DNA of 45,341 bases, taken from assembly GCF_007991735.1 (NCBI RefSeq), contig NZ_BJYX01000028.1, positions 1-45,341 on the forward strand. Reading direction: 5' to 3'. Position numbers and translations under genes: made by a program. Shown here one piece after another: positions 24,697-35,952 of this stretch (its first letter is position 1; each line of letters begins with the position of its first letter). Below the pieces are notes generated by a model. The model made no database searches, was not told the origin of the DNA, and saw nothing but the letters and a program-made list of their open reading frames with translations. This DNA is from Terrabacter aerolatus (GTDB lineage Bacteria > Actinomycetota > Actinomycetes > Actinomycetales > Dermatophilaceae).

Positions 24697-26280
24697 GTGC
24701 CCGACTCGAACACCTCGCTCGCCGCCGCGCCCGCGCCACACGCCGACCTCGCGTGGGGCCGCACGTGGCCGAGCCTCGAGGTCTTCACCGAGCTCGCGCT
24801 CGAGCACCGTCGCGTCATCCCGGTCGTACGCCGCGTGCTGGCCGACGCGGAGACCCCCGTGGGCGTCTACCGAAAGCTCGCCAAGGACGCGCCCGGCACC
24901 TTCCTGCTCGAGTCCGCCGAGCACGGGGGAGTGTGGTCGCGCTACTCGATCGTCGGCGCCCGCAGCGCGGCGACGCTGACGGAGAAGGACGGCCACGCCC
25001 ACTGGATCGGCGACCCCCCGGTGGGGCTGCCGACCGGCGGCGACCCGACGGTCGCCGTGCGTGACACCGTCGCCGCCCTCGCGACGCCCCGCACACCCGG
25101 ACTCCCGCCCCTGACCGGCGGCCTCGTCGGGGCCATCACCTACGACGCCGTGCGCCGCTGGGAGAGCGTGCCCGACAGCGGGCGCGACGAGCTCGACCTC
25201 CCCGAGGTGGCGATGATGCTCGCCACCGACCTCGCCGTCTTCGACCACAGCGACGGCTCCCTGCTGCTCATCGCCAACGCCGTCAACCACGACGCCACCG
25301 ACGAGCGCATCGAGGACGCCTGGGCCGATGCCGTGAGCCGGCTCGACCGGATGACCGACGAGCTCGCGGCCCCGGCCCCGAGCACCGTCGCCACGATCGA
25401 GCCGATCGAGAGCCAACCGACGAGCAGCCACACCCAGCCGGAGTTCGAGGAGATGGTCGAGGAGGCCAAGGAGGCGATCCGGGCCGGCGAGGCCTTCCAG
25501 ATCGTCGTCAGCCAGCGCTTCACGGTGCCCTGCCGGGCCGACGCCCTCGACGTCTACCGCGCACTCCGGGTCAGCAACCCGAGCCCCTACATGTACCTCC
25601 TGCGCCTGCCGCACCCCGACGGCACCGCCTACGACATCGTCGGGTCGAGCCCCGAGGCCCTCATCAAGGTGACGGGGCGCCAGGCCATCACCCACCCGAT
25701 CGCCGGATCGCGACCGCGCGGCAAGAGCCCCGACCACGACGCCCACCTCGCCGAGGAGCTGCTGGGCGACGCCAAGGAGCGGGCCGAGCACCTCATGCTC
25801 GTCGACCTGGCGCGCAACGACCTCCAGCGCATCTGCCGCGCCGGCACCGTCGACACCGTCGACTTCATGTCGATCCGGCGCTACAGCCACATCATGCACA
25901 TCGAGTCGACGGTCGTCGGTGACCTCCGCGACGACCGGAGCGCCTACGACGCCCTCGTCGCGACCTTTCCCGCCGGCACGCTGAGCGGCGCCCCCAAGCC
26001 GCGCGCCATGGCGCTCATCGACGGCTACGAGGGCCTGCGCCGCGGCCTCTACGGCGGCGTCGTCGGCTACCTCGACTTCGCGGGCGACCTCGACATGGCC
26101 ATCGCGATCCGCACGGCCCTGCTCAAGGACGGCCTGGCCCACGTCCAGGCGGGCGCCGGCATCGTCGCCGACTCCGTGCCGCACCTGGAGTACGAGGAGA
26201 CGGTCAACAAGGCCGCAGCCGCCCTGCGGGCCGTCGCCGCGGCCGCCGGCCTGCGACCGCTGGGGGAGCACCGCGCATGA
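24697..26280 (+). CDS. trpE: Anthranilate synthase component I
   Basis: 527 aa. Converts chorismate to anthranilate with ammonia supplied by TrpG (not in this window). The N-terminal domain contains FLLES (L70-S73), the tryptophan feedback-binding motif. The chorismate-binding domain follows: IRAGEAFQIVVSQRF, SRPRGKSPDHD, LMLVDLARNDL, FPAGTLSGAPKPRAM and QAGAGIVADSVP, all characteristic. The GTG at 24697 was preferred over the GTG at 24679 because CAGAAT lies exactly 6 nt before it. The stop overlaps the next start (ATGA). First gene of the trp cluster. Confidence 0.95.
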   Translation: MPDSNTSLAAAPAPHADLAWGRTWPSLEVFTELALEHRRVIPVVRRVLADAETPVGVYRKLAKDAPGTFLLESAEHGGVWSRYSIVGARSAATLTEKDGHAHWIGDPPVGLPTGGDPTVAVRDTVAALATPRTPGLPPLTGGLVGAITYDAVRRWESVPDSGRDELDLPEVAMMLATDLAVFDHSDGSLLLIANAVNHDATDERIEDAWADAVSRLDRMTDELAAPAPSTVATIEPIESQPTSSHTQPEFEEMVEEAKEAIRAGEAFQIVVSQRFTVPCRADALDVYRALRVSNPSPYMYLLRLPHPDGTAYDIVGSSPEALIKVTGRQAITHPIAGSRPRGKSPDHDAHLAEELLGDAKERAEHLMLVDLARNDLQRICRAGTVDTVDFMSIRRYSHIMHIESTVVGDLRDDRSAYDALVATFPAGTLSGAPKPRAMALIDGYEGLRRGLYGGVVGYLDFAGDLDMAIAIRTALLKDGLAHVQAGAGIVADSVPHLEYEETVNKAAAALRAVAAAAGLRPLGEHRA

Positions 26281-26891
26281 CGTCGACCGTGCCGACCCGT
26301 CCCTCCCGCGTCCTCGACAAGAAGCGCGCGGCCCTCGTCGTCCTCGTGCCGGCCGCCCTGCTGCTCGGCCTCACGACGCGCCCGTGGGCGAGCGGGGAGT
26401 CCCGCGACGTCCTCAGCCAGGCGTTCACCGAGGTGACCGGTGGCGCTGCGGCGCCGGGAGTGGTCGGGCTCCTCGCCGTCTGCGCCGTCGCACTGCTCGG
26501 GCTCATGACCGGTGGACGGGTCATCCGCGCCGTCTCGGCCGCCGTCATCGTGCTGGCCTCGCTCGGCGCGCTGGCCATGACGCTGCTCGTCGCGCTGCGG
26601 CCGGTCGCCACCGTGGCCGAGGCCGTGGCCCGGCAGCTGGCCCGCACCACCGCACCCGCGGCCACCGGCTCGAGCACCGTGTGGGTGTGGCTGGCGGTGG
26701 TCGCCGCCGCGCTCCTCGCCGTCGGTGCGGTGCTGACGGCCGTCTCGAGCCGCTCCTGGGCCGGTCTCTCCGGACGCTACGAACGCGGGGACAAGCCGGC
26801 GGGCGGACCCCGGGGACAGGTGCGCACCCCGTGGGACGAGCTGTCCGAGGGGCGGGACCCGACCCTGCGCGACGCCCCCGAGGAGACCTGA
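26277..26891 (+). CDS. Trp biosynthesis-associated membrane protein
   Basis: 204 aa with four hydrophobic segments: about 18-36, 60-80, 84-106 and 132-154, then a hydrophilic C-terminal tail with TPWDELSEGRDPT near the end. This is the actinobacterial membrane protein (TIGR02234 type) that regularly lies between trpE and trpC; its biochemical role is unknown. The ATG overlaps the trpE stop by 4 bp, so it is co-translated with it. A CAGAAT promoter box begins at the base after its stop codon. Confidence 0.85.
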   Translation: MTSTVPTRPSRVLDKKRAALVVLVPAALLLGLTTRPWASGESRDVLSQAFTEVTGGAAAPGVVGLLAVCAVALLGLMTGGRVIRAVSAAVIVLASLGALAMTLLVALRPVATVAEAVARQLARTTAPAATGSSTVWVWLAVVAAALLAVGAVLTAVSSRSWAGLSGRYERGDKPAGGPRGQVRTPWDELSEGRDPTLRDAPEET

Positions 26892-26897
26892 CAGAAT
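26892..26897 (+). promoter_or_regulatory. -10 box upstream of the HGxxPAAW gene and trpC
   Basis: CAGAAT immediately follows the stop codon at 26889-26891. Here the start codon is 52 bp away at 26950 with its own ribosome-binding site, so this transcript would have a leader. It could let the downstream trp genes be expressed without trpE. Confidence 0.4.
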
Positions 26898-26949
26898 GGA
26901 CGCCGTCGGCCCGCACGGGCGTGGTGCCGATCGGACGAGAGAGGACGCC

Positions 26950-27219
26950 ATGGAAGAGCAGCACGAGGACCACGGTCACAGCACCGCGGCCTGGACCGGG
27001 GTCGGGATCATCCTGCTCGGCACCGCCATCGCATCGGTCGCGGTCGTCGTCCCCAGCCTGGTGCTCGGCATCATCGGCGCCGTCGTCATCGTCGCGGGCA
27101 TCGTCGCGGGCAAGCTCCTGTCGATGGCCGGCTACGGCAGCGACGGGCACCACGCGCAGGGTGGCTCCATCGTCGACGCCCCCGACGAGCTGGGCGTCGA
27201 GACCATCGGCAAGAGCTGA
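26950..27219 (+). CDS. Small HGxxPAAW-type membrane protein
   Basis: 89 aa. The N-terminus reads [17 protein letters not shown], a version of the HGxxPAAW motif with Thr in the Pro position, followed by two closely spaced hydrophobic segments (about 16-38 and 40-58) and a polar tail with [17 protein letters not shown]. Proteins of this type recur next to trpC in actinobacteria; no function is established. The ATG at 26950 has GAGAGAGGA a few bases upstream; an in-frame start at 26896 lacks one. Five bases separate it from trpC. Confidence 0.75.
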   Translation: MEEQHEDHGHSTAAWTGVGIILLGTAIASVAVVVPSLVLGIIGAVVIVAGIVAGKLLSMAGYGSDGHHAQGGSIVDAPDELGVETIGKS

Positions 27220-27224
27220 GCGCG

Positions 27225-28052
27225 GTGGCGACGGTTCTCGACGGGATCATCAGCGGCGTCCGCGAGGATCTCGGACGCCGTCGTGCCGCCCTGCCGCCGG
27301 CCGAGCTCGAGGACCGGCTCGGCTCCGTGGCGGCCGCCCTGGACCCGATGCCGGGCATCCGATCCGCCGACGGCGTCGCCGTCATCGCGGAGGTCAAGCG
27401 GTCGAGCCCGAGCAAGGGCGCGCTCGCCGACATCCCCGAGCCCGGGCTGCTGGCGAGGTCGTATGCCGCCGGCGGCGCGAGCGTCATCAGCGTCCTCACC
27501 GAGGAGCGTCGCTTCTCAGGCAGCCTCGCTGACCTCGACGAGGTGCGTGCAGCCGTCCGGACTCCCTTGCTGCGCAAGGACTTCATGGTCGACGCCTACC
27601 AGGTCACCGAGGCCCGCGCGCACGGCGCGGACCTCATCCTGCTCATCGTCGCAGCCCTGGACGACGTCCTGCTGCGCGACCTGCACGACCAGGCGCGCGA
27701 CCTCGGCATGACGGCGCTCATCGAGGTGCACGACGCGGCCGAGCTCGACCGGGCCCTCGCGCTCGACCCCGTCCTCGTCGGCGTCAACGCCCGCAACCTC
27801 AAGACCCTCGAGGTCGACCCCGGTACCGTCACCGCCCTGCTGCCACGCGTCCCTGCCGGCGTCGTGGGCGTCGCCGAGTCCGGCGTCAGCGGGCCGGCCG
27901 ACGTGGCCGACTACGTCCGCGCCGGAGCCGGCGCGGTCCTCGTCGGGGAGGCCCTCGTCAAGGACGGCGCCCCCGAGGCCGCGATCCGCGGCTTCATCGA
28001 CGCCGCGAACGCCGCCCGGGCCACGCTCCGGGCCGGCGCGGCAGGAGAGTGA
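27225..28052 (+). CDS. trpC: Indole-3-glycerol phosphate synthase
   Basis: 275 aa TIM barrel, stand-alone TrpC. Closes the indole ring from carboxyphenylamino-deoxyribulose phosphate. The catalytic segment [13 protein letters not shown] carries E56 and K58; further motifs are [28 protein letters not shown] and [12 protein letters not shown] with the phosphate-binding [14 protein letters not shown] start 5 bp after the HGxxPAAW gene. The stop lies 2 bp before the preferred trpB ATG. A CGTATGCCG motif lies at 27460-27468 (Ser-Tyr-Ala-Ala). Confidence 0.95.
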   Translation: MATVLDGIISGVREDLGRRRAALPPAELEDRLGSVAAALDPMPGIRSADGVAVIAEVKRSSPSKGALADIPEPGLLARSYAAGGASVISVLTEERRFSGSLADLDEVRAAVRTPLLRKDFMVDAYQVTEARAHGADLILLIVAALDDVLLRDLHDQARDLGMTALIEVHDAAELDRALALDPVLVGVNARNLKTLEVDPGTVTALLPRVPAGVVGVAESGVSGPADVADYVRAGAGAVLVGEALVKDGAPEAAIRGFIDAANAARATLRAGAAGE

Positions 28053-28054
28053 GC

Positions 28055-29310
<1,256 letters not shown>

Positions 29311-29314
<4 letters not shown>

Positions 29315-30111
29315 GCGTCGCCACGATCATCGAGAAGTGCCGCGCCGACAACCGCGCCGCCCTCATCGGCTACCTCCCGGTCGGCTTCCCGTCGGTCGAG
29401 GGCTCGATCGCCGCGATGAAGGTCCTCGTCGAGTCCGGCGTCGACATCGTCGAGATCGGCGTGCCCTACAGCGACCCCGTCATGGACGGGCCCGTCATCC
29501 AGGACGCCGCCGTGCGCGCCCTCGCCGCCGGCGTGCACCTCACCGACATCTTCACGGCGGCCCGCGAGGTCTCCGCGGCCGGTGCGGGCGCTCTCGTCAT
29601 GACGTACTGGAACCCCGTCCTGCGCTACGGCGTCGAGCGGTTCGCCGCCGACCTCGCCGCCGCAGGCGGTTCCGGGCTCATCACGCCCGACCTCATCCCC
29701 GACGAGGGCCGCGACTGGATCGCGGCCGCCGACGCCCACGACCTCGACAAGGTCTTCCTCGTCGCACCCAGCTCGACGCCGGAGCGCCTCGAGGCCGTGA
29801 CGGCCCAGTGCCGCGGCTTCGTCTACGCCACCGCCGTCATGGGCGTCACCGGGGCGCGGGCCACCGTCGGTGAGGCTGCCGACGCGCTCGTGTCGCGCAC
29901 CCGGGAGCACACCGACCTGCCCGTGTGCGTCGGGGTCGGGGTCTCCACCGGCGACCAGGCGGCCGAGGTCGGTCGCTACGCCGACGGCGTCATCGTCGGC
30001 TCGGCGCTGGTGCGCTGCCTCACCGAGGCGCAGTCCGAGGCGCAGGGACTCGAGGCGCTCGGCGCCCTGGCCCGCGAGCTCGCCGACGGCGTCCGACGGA
30101 GCCGGTCATGA
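29311..30111 (+). CDS. trpA: Tryptophan synthase alpha chain
   Basis: 266 aa TIM barrel that splits indole-3-glycerol phosphate and passes indole to TrpB. Catalytic E48 ([12 protein letters not shown]) and D59 (VMDGPVIQ) are present, with [23 protein letters not shown] and the phosphate loop [13 protein letters not shown] start in an overlap with the trpB stop; GGGAG upstream. Its stop overlaps the lgt start (ATGA), so the amino-acid pathway and lipoprotein maturation gene share a transcript, a linkage common in actinobacteria. Confidence 0.95.
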
Positions 30112-31187
30112 GCCTGCTCGCTGGCGTCCCGGCCGTGCTCGGTGCCGCCCTGCCGGCCGAGATCCCGTCGCCGAGCGTCGGGGTCTGGCACCTCGGTCCG
30201 CTGCCGATCCGGGGGTATGCCATGTGCATCCTCGCCGGCATCGTCGTCGCGGTGTGGCTGACCCAGAAGCGCCTCGAGGCCCGCGGTCACCGCAAGGGCG
30301 TCGCCATCGACATCTCCGCGTGGGCCGTGCCGTTCGGCATCGTCGGCGGACGCCTCTACCACCTCATCACGACGCCGCAGCCGTACTTCGGGGAGAACGG
30401 CCACCCGTGGAAGGCCTTCGCCATCTACGAGGGTGGGCTGGGCATCTGGGGTGCCGTCGCGCTCGGCGCCGTCGGGGCCTGGATCGGCTGCCGCAAGAAC
30501 GGCGTCGCGTTCCGCGACTTCGTCGACGCCGCGGCTCCGGGCCTCGCCATCGCCCAGGCGATGGGCCGCTTCGGCAACTGGTTCAACAACGAGATCTACG
30601 GCGCTCCGACCGACCTGCCGTGGCGGCTGCGCATCTACGAGTGGGACACCTCTGCCGGCCGCGCGGTCGTCGACGCGCAGGGCAACCCGATCATCAAGGG
30701 CTACTTCCAGCCGACCTTCCTCTACGAGGCCATCTGGTGCCTGCTGCTCGCGGCCTTCCTCATCTGGCTCGGTCGCCGCCGCCCGCTCAAGGCCGGCCAG
30801 GTCTTCGCCGCGTACGTCATGGGCTACCCCGTGGGGCGCATCGTCATCGAGAACATGCGCAGCGACTCGGCCAACCTCATCCTCGGCCAGCGGGTCAACA
30901 CGTGGGTCTCGATCCTCGTCTTCGTCCTCGGCATCGTGCTGTGGCGCCGCTTCGCGCGCCTGGAGCAGCCGACGGCCCCAGCCCCCGCCGATGCTCGCGC
31001 CGATGCTCCCGCCGAGGGTGCCGACGGCCTGAACGGATCCCTCGGACCCGACGGGGTCGAGCCGTCACCGGACGGCGACGTGGGCGAGGTCACGGCCCCT
31101 GAAGATCCTTCGGCGGAGGCCCCCTCCGACCGGCCGAACGCCGCCTCCGGCAGCGCGACGGAGGCGGACCGTCCCACCCCGTCCTGA
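30108..31187 (+). CDS. lgt: Prolipoprotein diacylglyceryl transferase
   Basis: 359 aa, longer than the ~290-residue core. Transfers diacylglycerol from phosphatidylglycerol to the lipobox cysteine of lipoproteins, such as the LivK protein encoded downstream at 40301. Multi-pass membrane protein. Lgt signature GRFGNWFNNEIYG starts at G153 (R154, N157), and H85 in GRLYHLI is the expected catalytic-site histidine. From about residue 285 there is an acidic, Pro/Ala/Ser-rich, probably disordered cytoplasmic tail of ~75 residues that is not needed for the fold. ATG overlaps the trpA stop. Confidence 0.94.
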   Translation: MSLLAGVPAVLGAALPAEIPSPSVGVWHLGPLPIRGYAMCILAGIVVAVWLTQKRLEARGHRKGVAIDISAWAVPFGIVGGRLYHLITTPQPYFGENGHPWKAFAIYEGGLGIWGAVALGAVGAWIGCRKNGVAFRDFVDAAAPGLAIAQAMGRFGNWFNNEIYGAPTDLPWRLRIYEWDTSAGRAVVDAQGNPIIKGYFQPTFLYEAIWCLLLAAFLIWLGRRRPLKAGQVFAAYVMGYPVGRIVIENMRSDSANLILGQRVNTWVSILVFVLGIVLWRRFARLEQPTAPAPADARADAPAEGADGLNGSLGPDGVEPSPDGDVGEVTAPEDPSAEAPSDRPNAASGSATEADRPTPS

Positions 31188-31386
31188 TCCCCTGCGGTCC
31201 CGTCCCGGTCACGGGCGTGAGCACGGCGTCTCAGGATGCGGAATCCGCCGTATCAACAGGTAGGACGAGCGGTCCCTCCGATATCGTCGTCAGCAACGCC
31301 TGTGGCCAGTGCCGTCCACATGCCCTCAGTCATGTCGCGTGGCCCGGCGCGATCGTCGCCCGGGACCCAGCAGAAGGACGGTGAAG
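31188..31386 (+). promoter_or_regulatory. gltB upstream region
   Basis: 199 bp without a gene. It contains a short palindrome, GCGGA-A-TCCGC at 31238-31248, within a lower-GC stretch, a possible -10 TATCGT at 31282-31287, and the gltB ribosome-binding site AAGGA at 31374-31378. No riboswitch or strong terminator is visible. A nitrogen-responsive site would be expected for gltBD, but I do not recognise one. Confidence 0.35.
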
Positions 31387-34300
31387 ATGCCGCCGCACAC
31401 CCCCACCCGTGCCCTGTTCAGCGCACATCCGGAGAACTCCGGTCTCTACCGACGCGAGCACGAGCACGACGCCTGCGGTGTCGCCCTCATCGCGACGATG
31501 CGGGGGACGGCGGGCCACGACATCGTCGACCACGCCCTCACGGCGCTGCGCAACCTCGACCACCGCGGCGCCACGGGCGCCGACCCGCTCGTCGGCGACG
31601 GGGCGGGCATCCTGACGCAGATCCCCGACGAGTTCTTCCGCGCGAGCGTGCCGTTCACGCTCCCGAACACCGGGGCGTATGCCGCGGGCATCGCCTTCCT
31701 GCCGCGCAACCCCATAGAGCGCGCCGCCGCCAAGGCCCGCATCGAGGAGATCGCGGTCGCCGAGAACCTCAAGGTGCTCGGCTGGCGCGAGGTGCCCGTC
31801 GAGGCCGACCTCGTCGGCACCGTGGCACGCGACTGCATGCCGTTCTTCGAGCAGCTCTTCGTCAGCAGCTCGATCGGACGACAGGTCGCGCTGGGCCTGG
31901 ACCGCCTCGCGTTCTGCCTGCGCAAGCGCGCCGAGCACGAGGTCGACGTCTACTTCGCCTCGCTCAGCTCGCGCACCATCGTCTACAAGGGCATGCTGAC
32001 CACCGGCCAGCTCGAGCCGTTCTTCCCCGACCTGTCCGACCCGCGCTTCGCCAGCGAGCTGGCCCTCGTGCACTCGCGCTTCTCGACCAACACGTTCCCG
32101 TCGTGGCCGCTCGCGCACCCCTACCGCTTCATCGCGCACAACGGTGAGATCAACACCGTCAAGGGCAACCGCAACTGGATGCACGCCCGCGAGAGCCTGC
32201 TGACCTCCGACATCATCCCCGGCGACCTCGAGCGGGTCTTCCCGATCTGCACGCCGGACGCGTCGGACTCGGCGAGCTTCGACGAGGTGCTCGAGCTGCT
32301 CCACCTCGGCGGCCGCTCGCTGCCCCACGCGGTGCTCATGATGATCCCCGAGGCGTGGGAGAACCACGCCACCATGGACCCGGCGCGCAAGGCGTTCTAC
32401 GAGTTTCACTCGACGTTCATGGAGCCGTGGGACGGCCCCGCCAACGTCTGCTTCAGCGACGGCACGCTCGTCGGCGCGGTCCTCGATCGCAACGGCCTGC
32501 GACCGGGGCGCTACACCGTCACCGACGACGGTCTCGTCGTGCTGGCCTCCGAGTCGGGTGTGCTCGAGCTCGACCCCGCGAGCATCGTCCAGCGTGGGCG
32601 CCTCCAGCCCGGCAAGATGTTCCTCGTCGACACCGAGCACGGCCGGATCGTCGGTGACGAGGAGATCAAGTCCCAGCTCGCCGCCGCCAAGCCGTACGCC
32701 GAGTGGCTGCACGCCGGTCTCATCCGTCTCGAGGACCTGCCGGAGCGCGAGCACATCGTCCACACGGCGGCGTCCGTGGCCCGGCGCCAGCAGACGTTCG
32801 GCTACACCGCCGAGGAGCTGCGCATCCTCCTGACGCCGATGGCCCGCACCGGCGGCGAGGCGCTCGGGTCGATGGGCACCGACACGCCCATCGCCGTCCT
32901 GTCGTCGCGGCCGCGCCTGCTCTTCGACTACTTCACCCAGCTGTTCGCCCAGGTGACCAACCCGCCGCTCGACGCGATCCGCGAGGAGCTCGTCACCTCG
33001 CTCGGCACCTACATGGGGCCCGAGGGCAACGCCCTGTCCGCGTCTCCGTCGCACGCCCGCCAGCTCGTCCTCGACTTCCCGGTCATCGACAACGACGAGC
33101 TCGCCAAGATCGTGCACATCAACGCCGACGGCGACCTGCCGGGCTACGCGACCCACGTGGTGCGTGGTCTCTACGACGTCACCGGGGGAGCGGCCGCCAT
33201 GCGCGACCGCCTCGAGGAGATCTTCGCCGAGGTGTCCCAGGCGATCACGCGCGGAGCGCGCTTCGTCGTCCTCTCGGACCGCGACTCCGGGCGCGACCTC
33301 GCGCCCATCCCGTCGCTGCTGCTCACCGCTGCCGTGCACCACCACCTCATCCGCGAGAAGACCCGCACCCAGGTGGGCCTGCTCGTCGAGGCCGGTGACG
33401 TGCGCGAGGTCCACCACGTGGCCCTGCTCATCGGCTTCGGCGCCGCGGCGGTCAACCCCTACCTCGCGATGGAGACCGTCGAGGACCTCGTGCGCGCCGG
33501 CGAGATCGAGGGCGTCACCCCCGAGAAGGCCGTCGCGAACCTCATCAAGGCGCTGGGCAAGGGTGTCCTCAAGGTCATGTCGAAGATGGGCATCTCGACC
33601 GTTGCGTCCTACCGGGGCGCGCAGGTCTTCGAGGCCATCGGCCTGTCGCAGGCCCTCGTCGAGCGCTACTTCACCGGCACCGTCAGCCAGCTCGGTGGCG
33701 TCGGCCTCGACGTCATCGCCCGCGAGACCGCCGAGCGCCACGCCCGCGCCTACCCCCCGGACGGCGTCCACCAGCCGCACCGCACCCTCGAGGTCGGCGG
33801 CGAGTACCAGTGGCGGCGCGAGGGCGAGCCGCACCTCTTCGACCCCGAGACGGTCTTCCGCCTCCAGCACTCGACGCGCCAGCGCCGCTACGACGTCTTC
33901 AAGCAGTACACCGACCGCGTCGACGACCAGACCTCGCGCCTCATGACGCTGCGCGGGCTCATGGGCTTCCGGCCGACCGGGGTGACCGGCCGCCTGCCGG
34001 TGCCGATCGACGAGGTCGAGCCGGTGAGCGAGATCGTCAAGCGCTTCAACACCGGCGCCATGAGCTACGGCTCGATCTCCAAGGAGGCGCACGAGACCCT
34101 CGCCGTCGCGATGAACCACCTCGGTGGTCGCTCCAACACCGGCGAGGGCGGCGAGGACGTGGACCGCCTGCTCGACCCCGAGCGCCGTTCTGCCGTCAAG
34201 CAGGTCGCCTCGGGCCGGTTCGGCGTGACGAGCCTCTACCTCACACACGCCGACGACATCCAGATCAAGATGGCCCAGGGCGCCAAGCCCGGTGAGGGCG

Positions 34301-35952
34301 GTCAGCTGCCCGGCCACAAGGTCTACCCGTGGGTGGCCAAGACCCGTCACTCGACGCCGGGCGTGGGCCTCATCTCCCCGCCGCCGCACCACGACATCTA
34401 CTCCATCGAGGACCTGGCCCAGCTGATCCACGACCTCAAGAACGCCAACCCGACCGCCCGCATCCACGTCAAGCTCGTCTCCGAGATCGGCGTCGGCACG
34501 GTGGCCGCGGGCGTCTCCAAGGCGCACGCCGACGTCGTGCTCATCTCGGGCCACGACGGTGGCACGGGCGCGTCGCCGCTGACCTCCCTCAAGCACGCCG
34601 GTGCGCCGTGGGAGCTCGGCCTGGCCGAGGCCCAGCAGACCCTGGTGCTCAACGGCCTGCGCGACCGCATCGTCGTCCAGGTCGACGGCCAGCTCAAGAC
34701 CGGTCGGGACGTCGTCGTGGCGGCCCTGCTCGGTGCCGAGGAGTTCGGCTTCGCGACGGCGCCGCTCGTCGTGTCGGGGTGCGTCATGATGCGCGTCTGC
34801 CACCTCGACACGTGCCCCGTCGGCATCGCGACGCAGAACCCCGAGCTCCGCTCGCGCTTCTCCGGCAAGCCCGAGTTCGTCGAGACCTTCTTCGAATACA
34901 TCGCCGAGCAGGTGCGCGAGCACCTGGCGTCGCTGGGCTTCCGCTCGATCCAGGAGGCCGTCGGGCAGGTCGGCAGCCTCGACCTCGACAAGGCCATCGC
35001 GCACTGGAAGGCCTCGGGACTCGACCTCAGCCCGATCCTCGCGGTCGCCGACAACCCCACCGGCGGCACGCTCCACCAGTCGGCACCCCAGGACCACGGA
35101 CTCGACAAGGCGCTCGACAACGAGCTGCTGAGCCGGGCCCTGTCGGCCATCGAGTCGGGCGAGCCGGTGCGCACCGAGATCGCCGTGCGCAACGTCAACC
35201 GGACCGTCGGCACCATGCTCGGTCACCACGTGACCAAGGCGCACCCGCACGGCCTCGCCGACAACACCATCGAGCTGACGATGACCGGCTCGGGCGGCCA
35301 GTCCTTCGGAGCCTTCCTCCCGGCCGGTGTCACGATGCAGCTCTTCGGCGACGCCAACGACTACGTCGGCAAGGGGCTCTCGGGCGGACGGGTCGTCGTG
35401 CGACCCCACCGCGACGCGGCGCTCGTCGCCGAGGAGAACGTCATCGGTGGCAACGTCATCGGCTACGGCGCCACGACCGGGCAGCTCTTCCTGCGCGGCA
35501 TCGTCGGTGAACGCTTCTGCGTCCGCAACTCCGGCGCCCACGCCGTCGTCGAGGGCGTCGGCGACCACGGCTGTGAGTACATGACCGGTGGTGCTGCTGT
35601 CGTGCTCGGGCAGACGGGCCGCAACTTCGCGGCCGGCATGTCGGGCGGCGTCGCCTACGTCCTCGACCTCGACGCCGACCTCGTCAACCGCGAGATGGTC
35701 GACCTGCTGCCGCTGCGCGACGAGGACGACGCACCGCTGCGCGAGCTGCTCGAGGCCCACGTGAGGTGGACCGAGTCGCCCGTCGCACAAGCGCTGCTCG
35801 ACGACTGGGTGGCGGCGCGCGAGCGCTTCACCCTCGTCCTGCCGCGCGACTACCAGCGGGTCCTCGACGTGCGCGCCGAGGCCGAGCAACAGGGCCTCGA
35901 CCTTGACGGACCCGAAGTGTGGAACCGGATCATGGAGGCTTCCCGTGGCTGA
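31387..35952 (+). CDS. gltB: Glutamate synthase (NADPH) large subunit
   Basis: 1521 aa, normal length. Makes glutamate from glutamine and 2-oxoglutarate with GltD. The nucleophile of the class II amidotransferase domain is C30 in EHDACGV, behind a 29-residue propeptide that is normally removed. Further domains in order: the central domain, the FMN/synthase domain ([38 protein letters not shown]), a 3Fe-4S cluster at C1132, C1138 and C1143 ([15 protein letters not shown]), and the C-terminal Gly-rich beta-helix ([18 protein letters not shown]). The ATG at 31387 has AAGGA 8 nt upstream; the GTG at 31381 is too close to it. It overlaps gltD by 8 bp. Confidence 0.96.
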   Translation: MPPHTPTRALFSAHPENSGLYRREHEHDACGVALIATMRGTAGHDIVDHALTALRNLDHRGATGADPLVGDGAGILTQIPDEFFRASVPFTLPNTGAYAAGIAFLPRNPIERAAAKARIEEIAVAENLKVLGWREVPVEADLVGTVARDCMPFFEQLFVSSSIGRQVALGLDRLAFCLRKRAEHEVDVYFASLSSRTIVYKGMLTTGQLEPFFPDLSDPRFASELALVHSRFSTNTFPSWPLAHPYRFIAHNGEINTVKGNRNWMHARESLLTSDIIPGDLERVFPICTPDASDSASFDEVLELLHLGGRSLPHAVLMMIPEAWENHATMDPARKAFYEFHSTFMEPWDGPANVCFSDGTLVGAVLDRNGLRPGRYTVTDDGLVVLASESGVLELDPASIVQRGRLQPGKMFLVDTEHGRIVGDEEIKSQLAAAKPYAEWLHAGLIRLEDLPEREHIVHTAASVARRQQTFGYTAEELRILLTPMARTGGEALGSMGTDTPIAVLSSRPRLLFDYFTQLFAQVTNPPLDAIREELVTSLGTYMGPEGNALSASPSHARQLVLDFPVIDNDELAKIVHINADGDLPGYATHVVRGLYDVTGGAAAMRDRLEEIFAEVSQAITRGARFVVLSDRDSGRDLAPIPSLLLTAAVHHHLIREKTRTQVGLLVEAGDVREVHHVALLIGFGAAAVNPYLAMETVEDLVRAGEIEGVTPEKAVANLIKALGKGVLKVMSKMGISTVASYRGAQVFEAIGLSQALVERYFTGTVSQLGGVGLDVIARETAERHARAYPPDGVHQPHRTLEVGGEYQWRREGEPHLFDPETVFRLQHSTRQRRYDVFKQYTDRVDDQTSRLMTLRGLMGFRPTGVTGRLPVPIDEVEPVSEIVKRFNTGAMSYGSISKEAHETLAVAMNHLGGRSNTGEGGEDVDRLLDPERRSAVKQVASGRFGVTSLYLTHADDIQIKMAQGAKPGEGGQLPGHKVYPWVAKTRHSTPGVGLISPPPHHDIYSIEDLAQLIHDLKNANPTARIHVKLVSEIGVGTVAAGVSKAHADVVLISGHDGGTGASPLTSLKHAGAPWELGLAEAQQTLVLNGLRDRIVVQVDGQLKTGRDVVVAALLGAEEFGFATAPLVVSGCVMMRVCHLDTCPVGIATQNPELRSRFSGKPEFVETFFEYIAEQVREHLASLGFRSIQEAVGQVGSLDLDKAIAHWKASGLDLSPILAVADNPTGGTLHQSAPQDHGLDKALDNELLSRALSAIESGEPVRTEIAVRNVNRTVGTMLGHHVTKAHPHGLADNTIELTMTGSGGQSFGAFLPAGVTMQLFGDANDYVGKGLSGGRVVVRPHRDAALVAEENVIGGNVIGYGATTGQLFLRGIVGERFCVRNSGAHAVVEGVGDHGCEYMTGGAAVVLGQTGRNFAAGMSGGVAYVLDLDADLVNREMVDLLPLRDEDDAPLRELLEAHVRWTESPVAQALLDDWVAARERFTLVLPRDYQRVLDVRAEAEQQGLDLDGPEVWNRIMEASRG

